Shown here: positions 12,600 through 23,690 of the stretch, one piece after another
Layout: each line of letters starts with the position of its first letter
How positions within the stretch are numbered: position 1 is the stretch's first letter
Assembly (NCBI GenBank): GCA_035582835.1
Contig: JAYKAV010002977.1
Coordinates: forward strand, 1,747,935-1,811,934
Direction of reading: 5' to 3'
Source: Phoebastria nigripes
Lineage: Eukaryota > Chordata > Aves > Procellariiformes > Diomedeidae
Length of the DNA: 64,000 nt
Notes under the pieces: generated by a model
Told to the model about the DNA's origin: nothing
Seen by the model: only the letters and a program-made list of their open reading frames with translations
Databases searched by the model: none
Position numbers and translations under genes: made by a program

Positions 12600-12760
12600 A
12601 GCGTCGCGGTACTTGGGCAGCACAGCAATTCTTGCAGATTCCCAACCTTTTCTATTTCTTTTACGTTAATGCAACGAGCAAAATATTCTTTTTCAGACCT
12701 GTGAACGTTTGCAATGCGTCTGGGGATTATTCACGTGGTAACGAGCCCACATCCCCGCTC
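12600..12760 (+). promoter_or_regulatory. SRR2-like downstream SOX2 enhancer
   Basis: GGATTATTCACGTGGTAA at 12724-12741, including the E-box CACGTG at 12732-12737, matches the right part of mammalian SRR2 as I remember it. It lies about 4.2 kb downstream of the inferred cap, which fits the mammalian location. Further left, GGGCAGCACAGCAATTC near 12615 may correspond to the SRR2 left part. The mammalian Sox-Oct composite (CATTGTGATGCATA, recalled) is represented only by TTTGCAATGCGTCT at about 12708-12721, so it appears degenerate here. Confidence 0.6.
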
Positions 12761-13102
12761 CCGCTCGCCTCGCTGAGAAAAGAGAACCAGGAATAAAAGC
12801 CCAATCGATATCGCGATTCCATTTTTTAAAAGCGAATCTTAGCCAATTAACAGCAATAAACCCTGGCCCCTTTTTGAAGTGCTAACTAAAATATTCAAGG
12901 GGGGTAGTTGGAAACGTTGGTCCTTTTACAATTCGCATAGAGAAGGCGAGCTAATACCATTAAACAAAAGGCACTAAGCCACATATTCAGGCTTAGTGAA
13001 TTCAGCAACTTTTTATATGGGCAATTTGTTTAAGCTTAGATTTCGGAGTACGATGTGGAATATATGTGGTTGAAACCTGATCTCTCTTGGACAGATTCCT
13101 TA

Positions 13103-13133
<31 letters not shown>

Positions 13134-14099
13134 CCACCCACCCATCCATCCATTTATCCGTTTAGAGAGGATAACCCAAAGCATTTTACACGTACAGCTG
13201 AACGATTTTATTTTTGAAGTGTTACTTGGAGGAACGCCATTGTCCACTGCTAATTTTAAATTCAACACATTCAATAACCCCATTTACACCTAAGCCATTA
13301 TCCTGGGCTTTCGTTTATGGCAGCTGAAATGTGTAGCAGAGCTCGTGGATATGTTTTTATTTTGGTCATTGAAGACCTTTTGGGTTCTCCATGTTCTCCC
13401 TCCGGTGAATCGTTGTGTGCTTTACAGCCAGGGTGATGCTCGGTCCAAGAGCGCCAGTGTAATATTTCGCTAACCTTCTACAGAGCCGAAATGAACCCAA
13501 GGATAAGATTATAGTTTCCCCTGTGATTTTTTTACGGCTTTTTAAGGACTGGGGTGTTAAAATATTTTGCAGAACTGGAGAGGTAGATTAGCAGGGTTTC
13601 TTGCCAAAGCTGGGAAGCTGGTATTACAGACTGTCCCAGGGGGAAATCGCTCACATTAACCACTAAATGAATATTTGACAAGGGCTCATTCGGGGGTATT
13701 ATTACTACAAACGGGTCCCTACTGGACTTTCCAAGGGTCAAAGAGCAATGGTTCAATTAATTATTTAGACTGTTAGTAGATTTGGTTGTAATAGCTGTAC
13801 TTATTTCTGCAACCGACAGCTTCTTGCGGTGGGGGACCTGGGGAGAGGCTCTCTGCCTCGCAGCCCCTGCTCCAGCCCGCGGGCGGGCAGGGACAGGGCG
13901 AGCGGCTGCCGGCTGCCATCAGACGTTTCTTGGCTGAAAACATATTTTTATTCTTTGAGATGCCCACTGGTGCCGTGTGGGACATCGGGGGTGGCGGTGA
14001 TCCCCGCAGCAGCGTGTTCTCTCTCCAGATTAATTCCTCCTCGTCTCCAACGGGCAGCAGACCTGTATATCTGTCTCCGAATAGGAGGTAGACAGCTCA
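12761..14099. other. Downstream intergenic DNA
   Basis: Single-copy, mostly AT-rich. AATCGATATCGCGATT at 12803-12818 is a run of overlapping palindromes with 5-bp outer arms. A CCAATTAACAGCAATAA stretch near 12843 may be regulatory. An ATCC microsatellite lies inside. No gene is seen. Confidence 0.55.
13104..13160 (+). repeat. (ATCC)n microsatellite, imperfect
   Basis: Tandem ATCC units with a few substitutions (CCGTCC, CACCC, TTTATCC). Confidence 0.95.
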
Positions 14100-14830
14100 G
14101 CAATTTAAGTAGTGTATAATATAGGTCCCACTGAAAGAAAGAGGCCCATTACTGATAGGTGTGATTAGATACACTTCAGTTATTTAAATCCTGATCTAAT
14201 TCAAATATTAAAATATAAAGCCTGCTCCGGTGCGTACGAGATTTCCGAGGATATATGCAAAATGCTGACATTCAGATGGCAGGAGACCTTCCTCTTTGCG
14301 TTTTTAAGGCCAACCAGCCTCGCCTGACACTGTCGTTTCAACGTTTTTGTTGTTGGGGGGGGGGGGGCGAGAGAAGGGAGGATTATTTTGTTTAATTTCT
14401 ACAACAAACATGTCCGCAGTAGTAGATACTAAAAAAAAAAAATGTTGGGAGTGTGCGATTAGGTGACAATAATATATGTTGAATGAATAAGAGATAAGCT
14501 GCAAGGGGGGAGAGGGAAGCAGTAATTACAAACCCAATTCATTCAGCTTTTCAGGACTTTTGTTGTGGGAGCTCCATTGACGGGCTTCGAGCTGCCAGTT
14601 TTCTCACATTAAAAAGAACTGATCAGCGCCTCAGGGGGACAAGCAACACCGCTTAACTGCATAGTGATGGGGTCCTCATTTAGAGCCATTACAACAAGAA
14701 AATTAAACAGAGCCTTTGTGTGCACCAGGTTTACTTTTCAATTGCTGACAGTTTATAGCTAACTGCTCAGAGATTGAAGTTTGATTGCGGTTTGATCGCC
14801 TGCTAGTTAGCACCACCGCTATTTTAGTTT
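14100..14830. promoter_or_regulatory. Candidate SOX2 enhancer block(s), 3' side
   Basis: AT-rich non-repetitive DNA 5.5-6.3 kb past the cap. It holds TGATTAGATACAC near 14161, GATCTAATTC, a SOX-like CATTACAACAAG near 14688, CCTTTGTGTG near 14713 and several homeodomain cores. A G-run (14355-14367) and an A-run (14431-14441) split it. It looks like constrained developmental non-coding DNA, but I cannot match it to a named enhancer. Confidence 0.3.
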
Positions 14831-15268
14831 TGGTAATTAAAACCAGTTTTTCTGACGATGGCACGGGGAATTGCAAGAAGTTTGGTACTATTTTGCTTTT
14901 GAGGAATCAATTCACTTGGCGAGGACGCACAGCCCTGAAGTGAGTGTGGGGGCTGTTTCACTTGCGAGCTGAAAAGAAAAGGAACCCTGGGATGGAAATT
15001 CTCGGAGCTGCACATTTGGCTGTGCAAGAGCGGGAGGGCGAGCTCCGTCCCCCGCGCCGGGCGCCCGGCCGGCTCTGCCCGGGGACCGCGCCCCGGCCGC
15101 GCTGGCCGCTGCGCTCCGCGCCGCGGAGCTCGGCGGAGCTGTCTCCGCTGGCAGGTGCCGGGCGGGCGGAGCGAGGAGGGGGGGAACAAAGCAAAACCCC
15201 AAACCTTGCCGCGATGATTTTTGAGCTTTGCTTCTGGACTACGCAGCGGATTTGCTGTGGCTGAGCCC
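14831..15268. other. CpG-rich segment 3' of SOX2
   Basis: AT-rich to about 15020, then a dense CpG stretch (15030-15180). No gene is recognised. Reverse-strand frames across the adjoining microsatellite are artefacts of its codon periodicity. Confidence 0.55.
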
Positions 15269-15383
15269 TGTGTGCGAGTGTGTGTGTGTGTGAGAGTGAG
15301 TGAGTGAGAGAGTGTGTGTGAGATTGTGTGTGTGTGAGAGTGTGAGAGAGAGAGAGAGAGAGAGAGAGTGTGTGTGTGTGTTT
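15269..15383 (+). repeat. Compound (GT)n/(GA)n microsatellite
   Basis: Alternating GT and GA dinucleotide runs with GAGTGAGTGAGT interruptions, followed by a pure GA stretch and a final GT run. Confidence 0.95.
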
Positions 15384-17009
15384 GTATCCCTGTGCGCCTG
15401 TGCGTGCGGGGGGAGGGGGCGCGCCGAAAAGAGCTGTAATTTTTCATTATAATTTAGCAACGTTGATAGAGAGCCGGGCTCGGACACTTACTGCAGGGGA
15501 ACGTCCGTCCCTGCCGGCCCGGTTCTCCCGCAGGAGACGCCTGCACCGCTGGAGACCTGTTGGCAGGAGCGCCGGGGGGAGCCCGTGCTCGGGGGTCCCG
15601 GCTGGGGGGGCCGCGCGGGGAGCCGGGCCGGGCCGCGCTGCACCGGGAAAGTTTCTCCCGGAGTTTCTCTCCGGTAACTCCGGCTGCGGGAACCAGGGCG
15701 GCGTGCCGCCTCGCAGGACCTCTGCCATGTGGACGAGAGCTTTTACAGCACGTTTTTATGTCTTTTTTCTTTTCAATTTTCTCTTTTTAAAATTCTTTTA
15801 GGGTTTCTATGTGTTTTGTTTGCATCCCCTTCCCCGCCCCCCCGCCGGTAAAAGAGCCTCTCCCTCCCTCCAAGTGCGTTTCAGACTCAAGTCACCGAGC
15901 GGTTATTCCAAGGCGGTTGAATTCTTCAGGGGAACGAGAGGGCCCGCAGCTCGGGGGGGCGGGGGGGGGGGTGTCGCTGAGGGGCACCCCACGGAGCGGG
16001 GGATTGCCAGGCCGCTCCCGCGGGTCCCGGCGGAGCTCGGTAGGGCCAAAGCGGCGATGCCGCCGGTTCCTAGAGGCTCTGGGGTCAGCGGGACACCGGC
16101 AAGCCCCGGGGGAGCCCTGCCAGCCCCGGGGCGCGGAGCTGGGCTGTGTCCTCTAGGCTCCCCAAAGCGCGTCCTTCTCTCCGGAGCCCAGCAGCGGGCA
16201 CAGGGCTGCCCCGACCCCCCCGGCTGGGATGTGCCCCCGCTCCCGGGCAGGCGGCGGAGACCCGCGCCCTGGGCTGCTGCCCCGGGGGAGCAGGAGAGGA
16301 GGCCCGGCCCCCTGCGGGCTCCCCCGCCCCGGGACCTCGGTGACCCCATCATCTCCGCAGCAGTTAGGGCTGATGACGTAATGTGGGCGCTTTTTTGCAG
16401 AAAGTCGTGATTAACGGGGGGGGGGGTGGAGGGAGGGAATCCCACCGGGTGCTGGAGAGAAACCGGCCTCTGCAGAGCCTCTCCCGCGGGAAGCCTGCGG
16501 AGGGGTGCCTTGGGACACACACACNCTCACACACACGCTCACACACATCCCAGGCTGCGGGCCTGATCCTGCAAACCTGCCCCTTTTCCTGCGGGCAGCT
16601 CCCCGGCGCTGGGAAGGCCCGGCCGGGCGAGCGGAGCTTACTCGGGCGAGTAAGGACGCCCGGGGCCGGGTCCAGCTTAATTAGAACTGAAGCCCACAGC
16701 GCTCTGCAGGGCGGCCGGGCCGGCTGGCTGCGCGCAGGGCGGGAGCCGGGGCTCTCGGGAGCGGGGCCGGGGCTCGTCCCCGCGCTGCCCCCGGCTGCCC
16801 GGCTCCTGCCAGCGGTGCGGGTGCCACGGGAGAAGCTCTCCAACCTGTCCTTCTGGCACTTCTTGGAATGATGGTTCCTTTAAGCTCTTACAAATTGCAA
16901 AAATTGCGGAAGACAGAGAAATAATTAATGTATTAAAACAAGCAGCGAATTCCTCAGGAGGCACCTTATCAACTCCAGCCACACTGGCTTCATCCCTCCT
17001 CGTATGCTA
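15384..17009. other. Downstream CpG island(s)
   Basis: CpG-dense DNA at about 15500-15720, 15930-16360 and 16580-16840, with a T-run between (15760-15800). G-runs lie near 15955-15971 and 16418-16428, and a CA-rich stretch near 16515-16550. Frames of up to 205 codons show low-complexity Pro/Gly/Arg composition only. A half CRE (TGACGTAA) lies near 16374. Confidence 0.6.
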
Positions 17010-17105
17010 ATGTCCCGTGACGTCACCGGCGCCAGATTGAATGTGAATCAGTTATGAAATTATTGGTTTTAGCTTAAAAAGCAATCTGGCTCTCCTGCGA
17101 GTGGG
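17010..17105. promoter_or_regulatory. CRE palindrome plus long-armed inverted repeat
   Basis: GTGACGTCAC, a full palindromic cAMP-response element, lies at 17017-17026. Immediately after it is a perfect 9-bp inverted repeat, GCCAGATTG (17031-17039) and CAATCTGGC (17092-17100). The 52-bp spacer is AT-rich and carries an ATTGG (inverted CCAAT). This resembles a compact regulatory module. CREB/ATF binding is inferred from the motif. Confidence 0.4.
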
Positions 17106-18280
17106 GTTTGCGTTGCTGCAGGTTCTCGCTCCGTGTCCTCCCCGTGTTATGCACACACAGTAGTTGCGACTTTCCTGTCACATGAATCAATATTTCCAAA
17201 GCACACATCCGAACTGGGGTTGATGTAAAGAAACCCATAGATAAATTGGGTCCCGTTTCTGAGACGGCAGTGTCTTCCTTATCGATACACACATTACACC
17301 CGAAACCAGACAATCGGATTTCCTCCTACTTTTCAGGTAGGCAAGAGCTCCTTGTGATTTATTTCTGTTAAGATCCCACTGAGGGGGTGTGATTCTTTGC
17401 CAGAGTCTGAGAAAAAATACCCAAGAGTGTTTGCTTTTGCTCGCTATAGAGGAAAATGGGCCAGAAAGGGGGGAAATATAGAATTTCTTTTGTTTGTTTC
17501 AAATAGAAAGATTTTTATTTTGGATTTTGAAAAGGAGAGTAGCCCAGCGGTGGAGGGCCGAGGGATCTGAGCGGGGAACAATGGGAATTAACACCGTTTC
17601 AATCGCTGAGGCCACTCTAATTAGATGTCTGGATCCGGCAAGATCAAATACCTGAATCTAAACCCCTCGGCTCGGTTTCTTTTGCTTGCAAATGCTTCTG
17701 AAAAACGGTTCTTGAAGAAACCAAACTAACCCTAAACTCCCCGGAGTCCCTTTCGAGGAGTTTTGCCGATAACAACTTTCTCCCCGGTTTAGGGGGGCCG
17801 GCGCGTCCCCTCCCCGCGGTGGCCGCCGGCCCCGGAGCTGGCCCGCCGCCCCCGCCGCCCCTGCCCGGGCACCCACGGTAACACCCCCCGCCAACCCCCC
17901 CCTCAAATGAAGGACACTTTGGTCTCTTTGGCCGTTTCTTTCTCCCCGTCTCCCGAGAGCAGGCTGCTCTGCTACCATGAATTATGAATAAACTTGTAGC
18001 TCTTTCTCCGGGGGACACCCGACATCGCCCCCCGCTCTGTTCTCTGGGGCTGCGGGGGCCCCGGCGCGAAGCTGCCCCCGGCCGCGGGGAGGGAGATGGC
18101 ACTCGCCCCAGCTCCTTCTTCCAGCAGCCCCCTAAGCAAAGAAAGGAAGAAAGAAAGGAAGAAAGAAAAAGTTGTAACTGGCTGAGAAGTGAGTTTTCTG
18201 ACTAATGAAATCCAAAATGAGTGGCGAATATAAAGTATTGTAAGATTTCTTCCCTGCCCCCCCGGCACTGATTGGCAATA

Positions 18281-18317
<37 letters not shown>

Positions 18318-18767
18318 TGTGTGTTGGTTTGAAAAGCAGGAAGAAATGTAATGAATTGAGTGCTGTCAGAGATGTCTTCTCTGTTGATGTGGTGAATGGC
18401 AGTAGCTCCCTGATCCAGTGCAGGTGCAGTAGAGCTGGGGAATAAAAGAGGGGGGCTCTCTGTTCAGTGGAAAAAGCACATTCCCTACAATAGACCACAC
18501 ACTGCCAGCCAGCACGGCATCAGCTCACACTCTCAGACTTTTTTCGCCTCTTTCCACAGTCCTGAGCTCACAAAATGGCTATACATTAGCACTAGTTAGG
18601 GTTTGCTTTTAATGAACAGTTGTGACTCCTTTTGACCAACATTTAAATCTGCTGTGCTCTCTCTGAAGACAGGTCTGTTTTGATCACAGGTTTTAAAAAA
18701 TGGCCCGTTTCCTCACAAGGCGGCTCATTCAGGGCCATCAGTTGCATTTGATTGGAAAAAGAAAAAA
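17106..18767. other. Intergenic DNA with one CpG-rich patch
   Basis: AT-rich single-copy DNA, a CpG-rich patch at about 17780-18110, a GAAA-rich stretch near 18137-18170 and a T-run at about 18283-18316. The stretch ends in an A-rich run at an assembly gap. No gene is seen. Confidence 0.55.
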
Positions 18768-18823
18768 NNNNNNNNNNNNNNNNNNNNNNNNNNNNNNNNN
18801 NNNNNNNNNNNNNNNNNNNNNNN
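18768..18823. other. Assembly gap (56 Ns)
   Basis: Run of Ns flanked on the left by an A-rich run and on the right by TTTAATATATATAATA, so it probably masks a simple repeat. Confidence 0.99.
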
Positions 18824-20464
18824 TTTAATATATATAATAAAATGGTGTGGGGAGGAGGAGAGACACTGTTTTTAAATGGATGAGATGGTCTAATCCTATA
18901 CACGAAGGTATATTAATCCTGTTTAGAGATAACCTGTCTACTCTTTGGCTTAATATATTATCCTTATACACGGATAAAAACTTTGCGCTCCTATTAATTC
19001 GGTCCAGATTGGTTTTTCTCGGCTTATTTCCGTCACTTTTTTTTTCTTCCCCCCCCCCGGCGATCTGCTCAGAGGAAGCTAGATGGTTACACTTGGTTAC
19101 TCAAGTTTTATTCGAAATTATTTCCAGAGCGAGGGCTCACTCCTCAGCCAAGGGGGCTGATTGATTCTGTCCCTCTCCGCCTCACATTTAATGTGCCTCA
19201 TCCTATCGCGGCCAAGCCAATGAGCCGGGATTTTCATGGCATCCCGGAGCAGCCCTTGCTGATTCCTCTTGCACCTATCCTGCAAGAAGTAGATTAAGCT
19301 CTTTTGGATATACTTGGTGATGCATTGCGCTGAGGAAAATTGCTCGGCGTTTGCTTATAAAAACCCATGTTACTGTGAAAGTTCTTTTTTTCCCTAATCG
19401 TGGTAACAAATAGCATCAGCTCCTGGAACAGTTTGGCAAAGCCATTCTTTGCCTGAATACCGCTAAACGGGAGAAGCTGACAGCTAACCAGTTATTACCT
19501 GAGCTCCGAGTAAACTCCCCCCCCCCCCCCCCCCCGGCTGATAACAAAACGTGTTGGCAATAAATGACATTAGAAATAACAGTCAGATGCCGGTGGGTGC
19601 CTGGAGCACGTTTCCGGGGGTCAAATCTTGTCATCCCACTCACAAAAGAACGGATCTTGTCTACATAGGAAAGAAGAGATCATATCGGTGCGCCTATATG
19701 AAAAATACAGATCGTTTACACTTTGTTTTCGGGATGTTTCAAAGACGCCGGAGCATCATCACCGGCGTGCGCCTTATTTGCTGCCAAGTTGGGGCTCTCC
19801 CAGCGCCAACCTTCGCCCCGTTGCTGCTTAATAATAAAAGAAGGGAAGCTGGGGCTTTGCCGGGGGGTGCCGCGTCCTCCCCGGGCTGGGTGTGCGCAGG
19901 GTGTCCGGCACCGCCCGGGAGAAGGAGGTGCGAACCGCCGCTGCTCCCCGCTCCGGGTTTCCCACTTTCTTTCCCCCGCGCCACTTGATAGCCTTTGTGT
20001 CCGATTGCTGCACACACCCATAATTAATCCTCCTTCTTACCGCTTACATCCCGGACCCAAGGGGCAACTCAAACCTATTTAGATCGCCTTGGTTGGTTGC
20101 ACAAATTTAAGTGGCAAATGAGTTATAAACCTAATAACTGCTTTAATAAAAATAATTATTTGATTATGGCAGAGGAAAATTTGCTGGACTGCAAGGATGC
20201 GGCTGGGTTTGCGTTTTGGTGGCGGCGAGGTTCGTCTTTGGATTGCACTCAAACGCCTTTGAAAAACATTATTCTGAAAAACAAAACAAAACAAAATAAA
20301 AAGCACCCCAAAATCCCAATCCTAAACCCAACCTTGCATCAACAAAAAAACCGCCCCGATTCGCGGAGCGTTGTGGAACATTTCCCGTGATAATCGGAAG
20401 AAGAATTAATTTGTAAACAGAAAAATCAATATGAGATTTGGGTGGCTTTGAATTAATTGAAAAC
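18824..20464. other. Intergenic DNA around the 19.2 kb candidate element
   Basis: Outside 19150-19420 this holds a C-run at about 19517-19535, a CpG-rich patch at about 19850-19985, and an AT-rich stretch with homeodomain cores near 20120-20170. No gene is seen. Confidence 0.5.
19150..19420. promoter_or_regulatory. Candidate SOX2 enhancer block with OTX-like and CCAAT motifs
   Basis: Non-repetitive block containing CCAAT at 19217-19221, GCTGATTCC near 19257, AGATTAAGCT at 19291-19300 (an OTX-like TAATCT core on the reverse strand) and TGATGCATTGCGC near 19319. It lies between CpG-rich segments about 10.7 kb past the cap. No named enhancer can be assigned from memory. Confidence 0.3.
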
Positions 20465-20800
20465 AATCAACACGGGGGACCATTAATCACAAATGCTGGT
20501 ACCTCTCTCACTTTCTTCCCGTTAAGGATGAAGTTTCTGCGCCTCTTTCAAGTGTATTTATGCTTCTGGTTTTACAAGGAAAAGTGAGGATGCAACAAGA
20601 CCAGTCGCGTTGTCCTCTCTATACTTTTAACGCTAGCATATTGTTTGATTACTAATTCGAGTTAATATGATCTTTATGGCAACATAACAGTGGATAATTG
20701 GCCCTTTTTCTGAACAACAATGTAAATCACAATCGCTTTATTATTTAATAACGTCAAACGCTTCGTTGGATTGGCCCCGACAGAGAAGACCTTTTCTTTC
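20465..20800. promoter_or_regulatory. Candidate SOX2 enhancer block with SOX site
   Basis: AT-rich block with a perfect SOX consensus AACAATG at 20716-20722 inside GAACAACAATGTAAATCACA. It also has CATTAATCACAAATG near 20481, ATATTGTTTGATTACTAATT near 20639, and an inverted CCAAT near 20771. The density of homeodomain and HMG motifs suggests a neural enhancer. Conservation must be shown by alignment. Confidence 0.35.
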
Positions 20801-23379
20801 TAGGCAGTGTTGTTGAGAAAGAACAATGCAGATCTAATTGTGGAGATTTCAGAAGTTGGCTCCTGTAAATGAACAGCTTAGATATGGAAGTTCCAGCAGA
20901 TGTCTGCACTTTTCCCTGTGACAAACCTTGTAACCCCCCTTCCTCCCCCACTGCCCCGTCCTCCCCCCTCCCCGACTTATTGAAGATTTTTTGTTCTCAC
21001 ATCCTAGCAACAACCTAAATCTTCCAGTCGCAAATACACCCCTTTCCCCTCGTTGCTACACAGCACTTCAGATGGCAGGCTTAAGCGTACACACCAAATT
21101 AGTGCTTGGCCCAAGGCGCGCTCGCCCCTCGCTCGCTCCTCGCCGCGGGCCCCCCCATCAGCTGCGGGCTGGGGGGCTTGTCGGGCCGGCGGCGGGAGGG
21201 GTCGGGGGGGGGTCGGGCTCTCGGCGCTGCTGTTCGCCACCTTCTTGCCAGCCCTGTAAACGTGCCGGGGGTTTGTTTTGCAACAGTTTGGAGGCGACTG
21301 CAAGTTGCGCACGCCGTTATGTGGCAGGAAAGGTGCCAGGGCCTGCCCGCCCCGGGGGGGTGTGTGTGCAGCGGGACGGACCCCCCTGCGGAGCCCCCCT
21401 ATATGCCACCCGCTGCCCTGGGGGGCTCCTGCTTGTCCGACCCCCCTTCTCCAGCCCAGCTGACCCAAACCCTCCCGGCTCCACCGTGGCATCAGCAATG
21501 ACCCTGCTCCGGGGAGGGGGGCACGGCTGCGGGGACAGGGATCCCCCCGGGATGGCTCCGAGGGAGAAGTTGCGCGACTTCTGGCAGGGGGGAACGCGCA
21601 TCCCAGCGTGCATCCGCTCTCCCGGCCCCATCCCCCGGCCCTGGGCTGCGCGCTGCTCCGCGGAGCGCACCGCGGTTTGGGCGCTGCACGGGTTTTTTCC
21701 TTGCTCTTGAGGCGACCTGCCTGGGATCAGCCGGTCGGGGCGGCAGATCCCGCTCCCCTCCTACGCCGCCGGCCCCTCCGAGGGCAATTCCGTGGGGAGG
21801 AGTTGATTTGGCAAACTTCGGCGGAGGGAGCTGGCAGCGCTGCCCAGCCCCTGCCCCGTCCTGCCGGCTCGCCCCCAGCCCCAACAATGCGCGCTTTGAT
21901 GCGCGCTGGGGGCTCCGCCAGCGGGGGCTAGCGGATCGCTACCAGGGGTGTCAAGAGATGAGGCAGATACACCAAATTCGTGGTATTTTCCCTTCCTTTT
22001 GTGTTTTTCCTTCTATTTCCTTTTCTTTTCATTTTTGACACAAACTGTAGCTAAATCCTCTTCCTCAGCAAGCGCGGCGAAGCCCCTTTCTGCTCCCTCC
22101 CGGGGGGCTCCCACAGCTGCCCGGGGCAGGAGCCGCCACGTCGCAGCGATGCGGGTTCCCGGTGCTGTGCCTCGGGACTCCCCGGGCCCCCGGCCCCCCG
22201 CCCGGTCGGCCGGGCCGTCCGCGGGGCTCCGCTGCCCCAAAGACCCGGGGCATCAGCCTCACACCTGCGACGGTGTGGGGTTTTCTATTTGTTTGCAAGA
22301 ACCCACTCGAGGAAAGTATTGAAAACACAGAGCTGATCACTGAAATTCCCCGAAACAGAAATCCGGGTTCAGTGACCTGGGGTTGCCAGCCCTGCCTGCA
22401 GCCGTGGGAAGCGGTTGATGAATCCCTGTTGACCTTTGCGCCTTTTTCTCCTCGAGTGGGTGGAAAATCTTGATTTTTTTTTTTTCTTTTTCTTTTTTTA
22501 GTTCTACCTTTCCCGGCTTGTTTGTTTGTTTTACAACTTTACTTTTCCCCACTGACATCAGCTGGCGGGGGGAGCACCACGCACTCTGGACGCTGCCCGT
22601 GGGAGCGCGGGGGGGGGAGTGGGGGCGCAGAGGGTCGCGGGGGTCGCCGGGGCTCTCCCGGCCGGCAGCGGCGGCCCCGCGGCGTGCCAAGGGTTAACCG
22701 CGCCCGCTCCGGGGCTCTGCGCAGCAATGGATGAAACTGTCACAACTTCCCCCNAAAACCGTCAACAGAAGAGAGATGTCCCGGAACCCCGGGATACAGC
22801 GGGCCGGGCCGGGCCGGGCCGGGGGCGGGGGAGGCCTGGGCGGCTGCCACTCCCCCCTAATGAGCTCATTTCCATGTCTGCGCCTCCCGCAACTGTGAGA
22901 AAATCCGCCGGGACATCCAGCGTGCCGATGCGGCCTGGGCTGNCCCGGTCTCCCCGGTGACAGCGCCCGCCCGGGAGAGCCTCACCGGCTGGGGGGAAAC
23001 TAGATAAATACAATAAAATAAAACTTCTCCCGGCCTCGGCACCTCGCAGGTTTCCGCGGAGCGGGGGGAGACCCCACACCCACGCGTGTCTTTCGTGGGG
23101 CCGGACTCCCTGAACACCCGCCTGGAGCCGTGAGCGGGGCAGGGGAGGGGGGGAGAGTGCAAAAGTGCCCGAGAAGAGTCCGGGAGGGGGAAGGGAGCGC
23201 TGAACAGCCCCACACTTATCAATAACAAGATGTATAAATATCAAAGTGAAGGAGCCCGAGTAAGTCTTTCTAGAAGCGAGGAGGAAGCTTAAGCAGCTTT
23301 CTTTAATGGTGATTTGTAGCTCTGTAAGGGGCACGGATAGCAAATACCCTGCAGGTGCATGTTGTAACACTGCCATCCG
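20801..23379. other. Downstream CpG islands
   Basis: CpG-dense segments at about 21110-21930, 22060-22250, 22560-22980 and 23040-23200, separated by short AT-rich strips. Tandem GGGCC units lie at 22800-22825. Long frames here (up to 239 codons) are compositional and overlap frames on the other strand. No known domain is seen. Confidence 0.6.
22800..22825 (+). repeat. Short (GGGCC)n tandem repeat
   Basis: About four and a half GGGCC units followed by GGGGGCGGGGG. The G-run spacing would allow a G-quadruplex on the plus strand. Confidence 0.85.
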
Positions 23380-23690
23380 GACTTTAATGTAGATTACTCT
23401 CCAACTCGTTTGATCGGTCCTTTGAAACCCTTTACAATTGCCTGTGACGAACCGCCAGTCTCAGTTTTTTTTTTCTTTGAATAATGCCTTAAGGGTAAGT
23501 CCTCGGGGCTTTTAAAGATCTCCAGCACATTTTAAAAAAATCACGTTAGATTTTTACTTTAGAGCGTGGGTCCATGTCTCTCAACTTGGGGCTGTTAACA
23601 GGCATCTTTTAAATCATTAATCATCTAATAACCAACAACTTAACTCTGGAAGGAAGATACAGAGATCTTCTAAAGACCTCCAAACATTTC
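23380..23690. promoter_or_regulatory. Candidate SOX2 enhancer with repeated TCF/LEF motifs (N-1 candidate)
   Basis: About 14.9 kb past the inferred cap. It holds TTTGATC at 23409-23415 and two identical CTTTGAA motifs at 23420-23426 and 23475-23481, all on the plus strand and close to TCF/LEF consensus. It also has ATTACTC, TAATGTAGATTAC and an AATCATTAATCATCTAATAA run near 23612. Chicken N-1, the posterior neural plate enhancer on the 3' side of SOX2, is known to need Wnt/LEF1 and FGF input. The motif content fits it, but I do not remember the N-1 sequence well enough to confirm. Confidence 0.3.

Noticed and set aside
14824..15487. Ser/Leu/Thr/His-rich minus-strand frames
   Set aside because: Translation of the compound GT/GA microsatellite.
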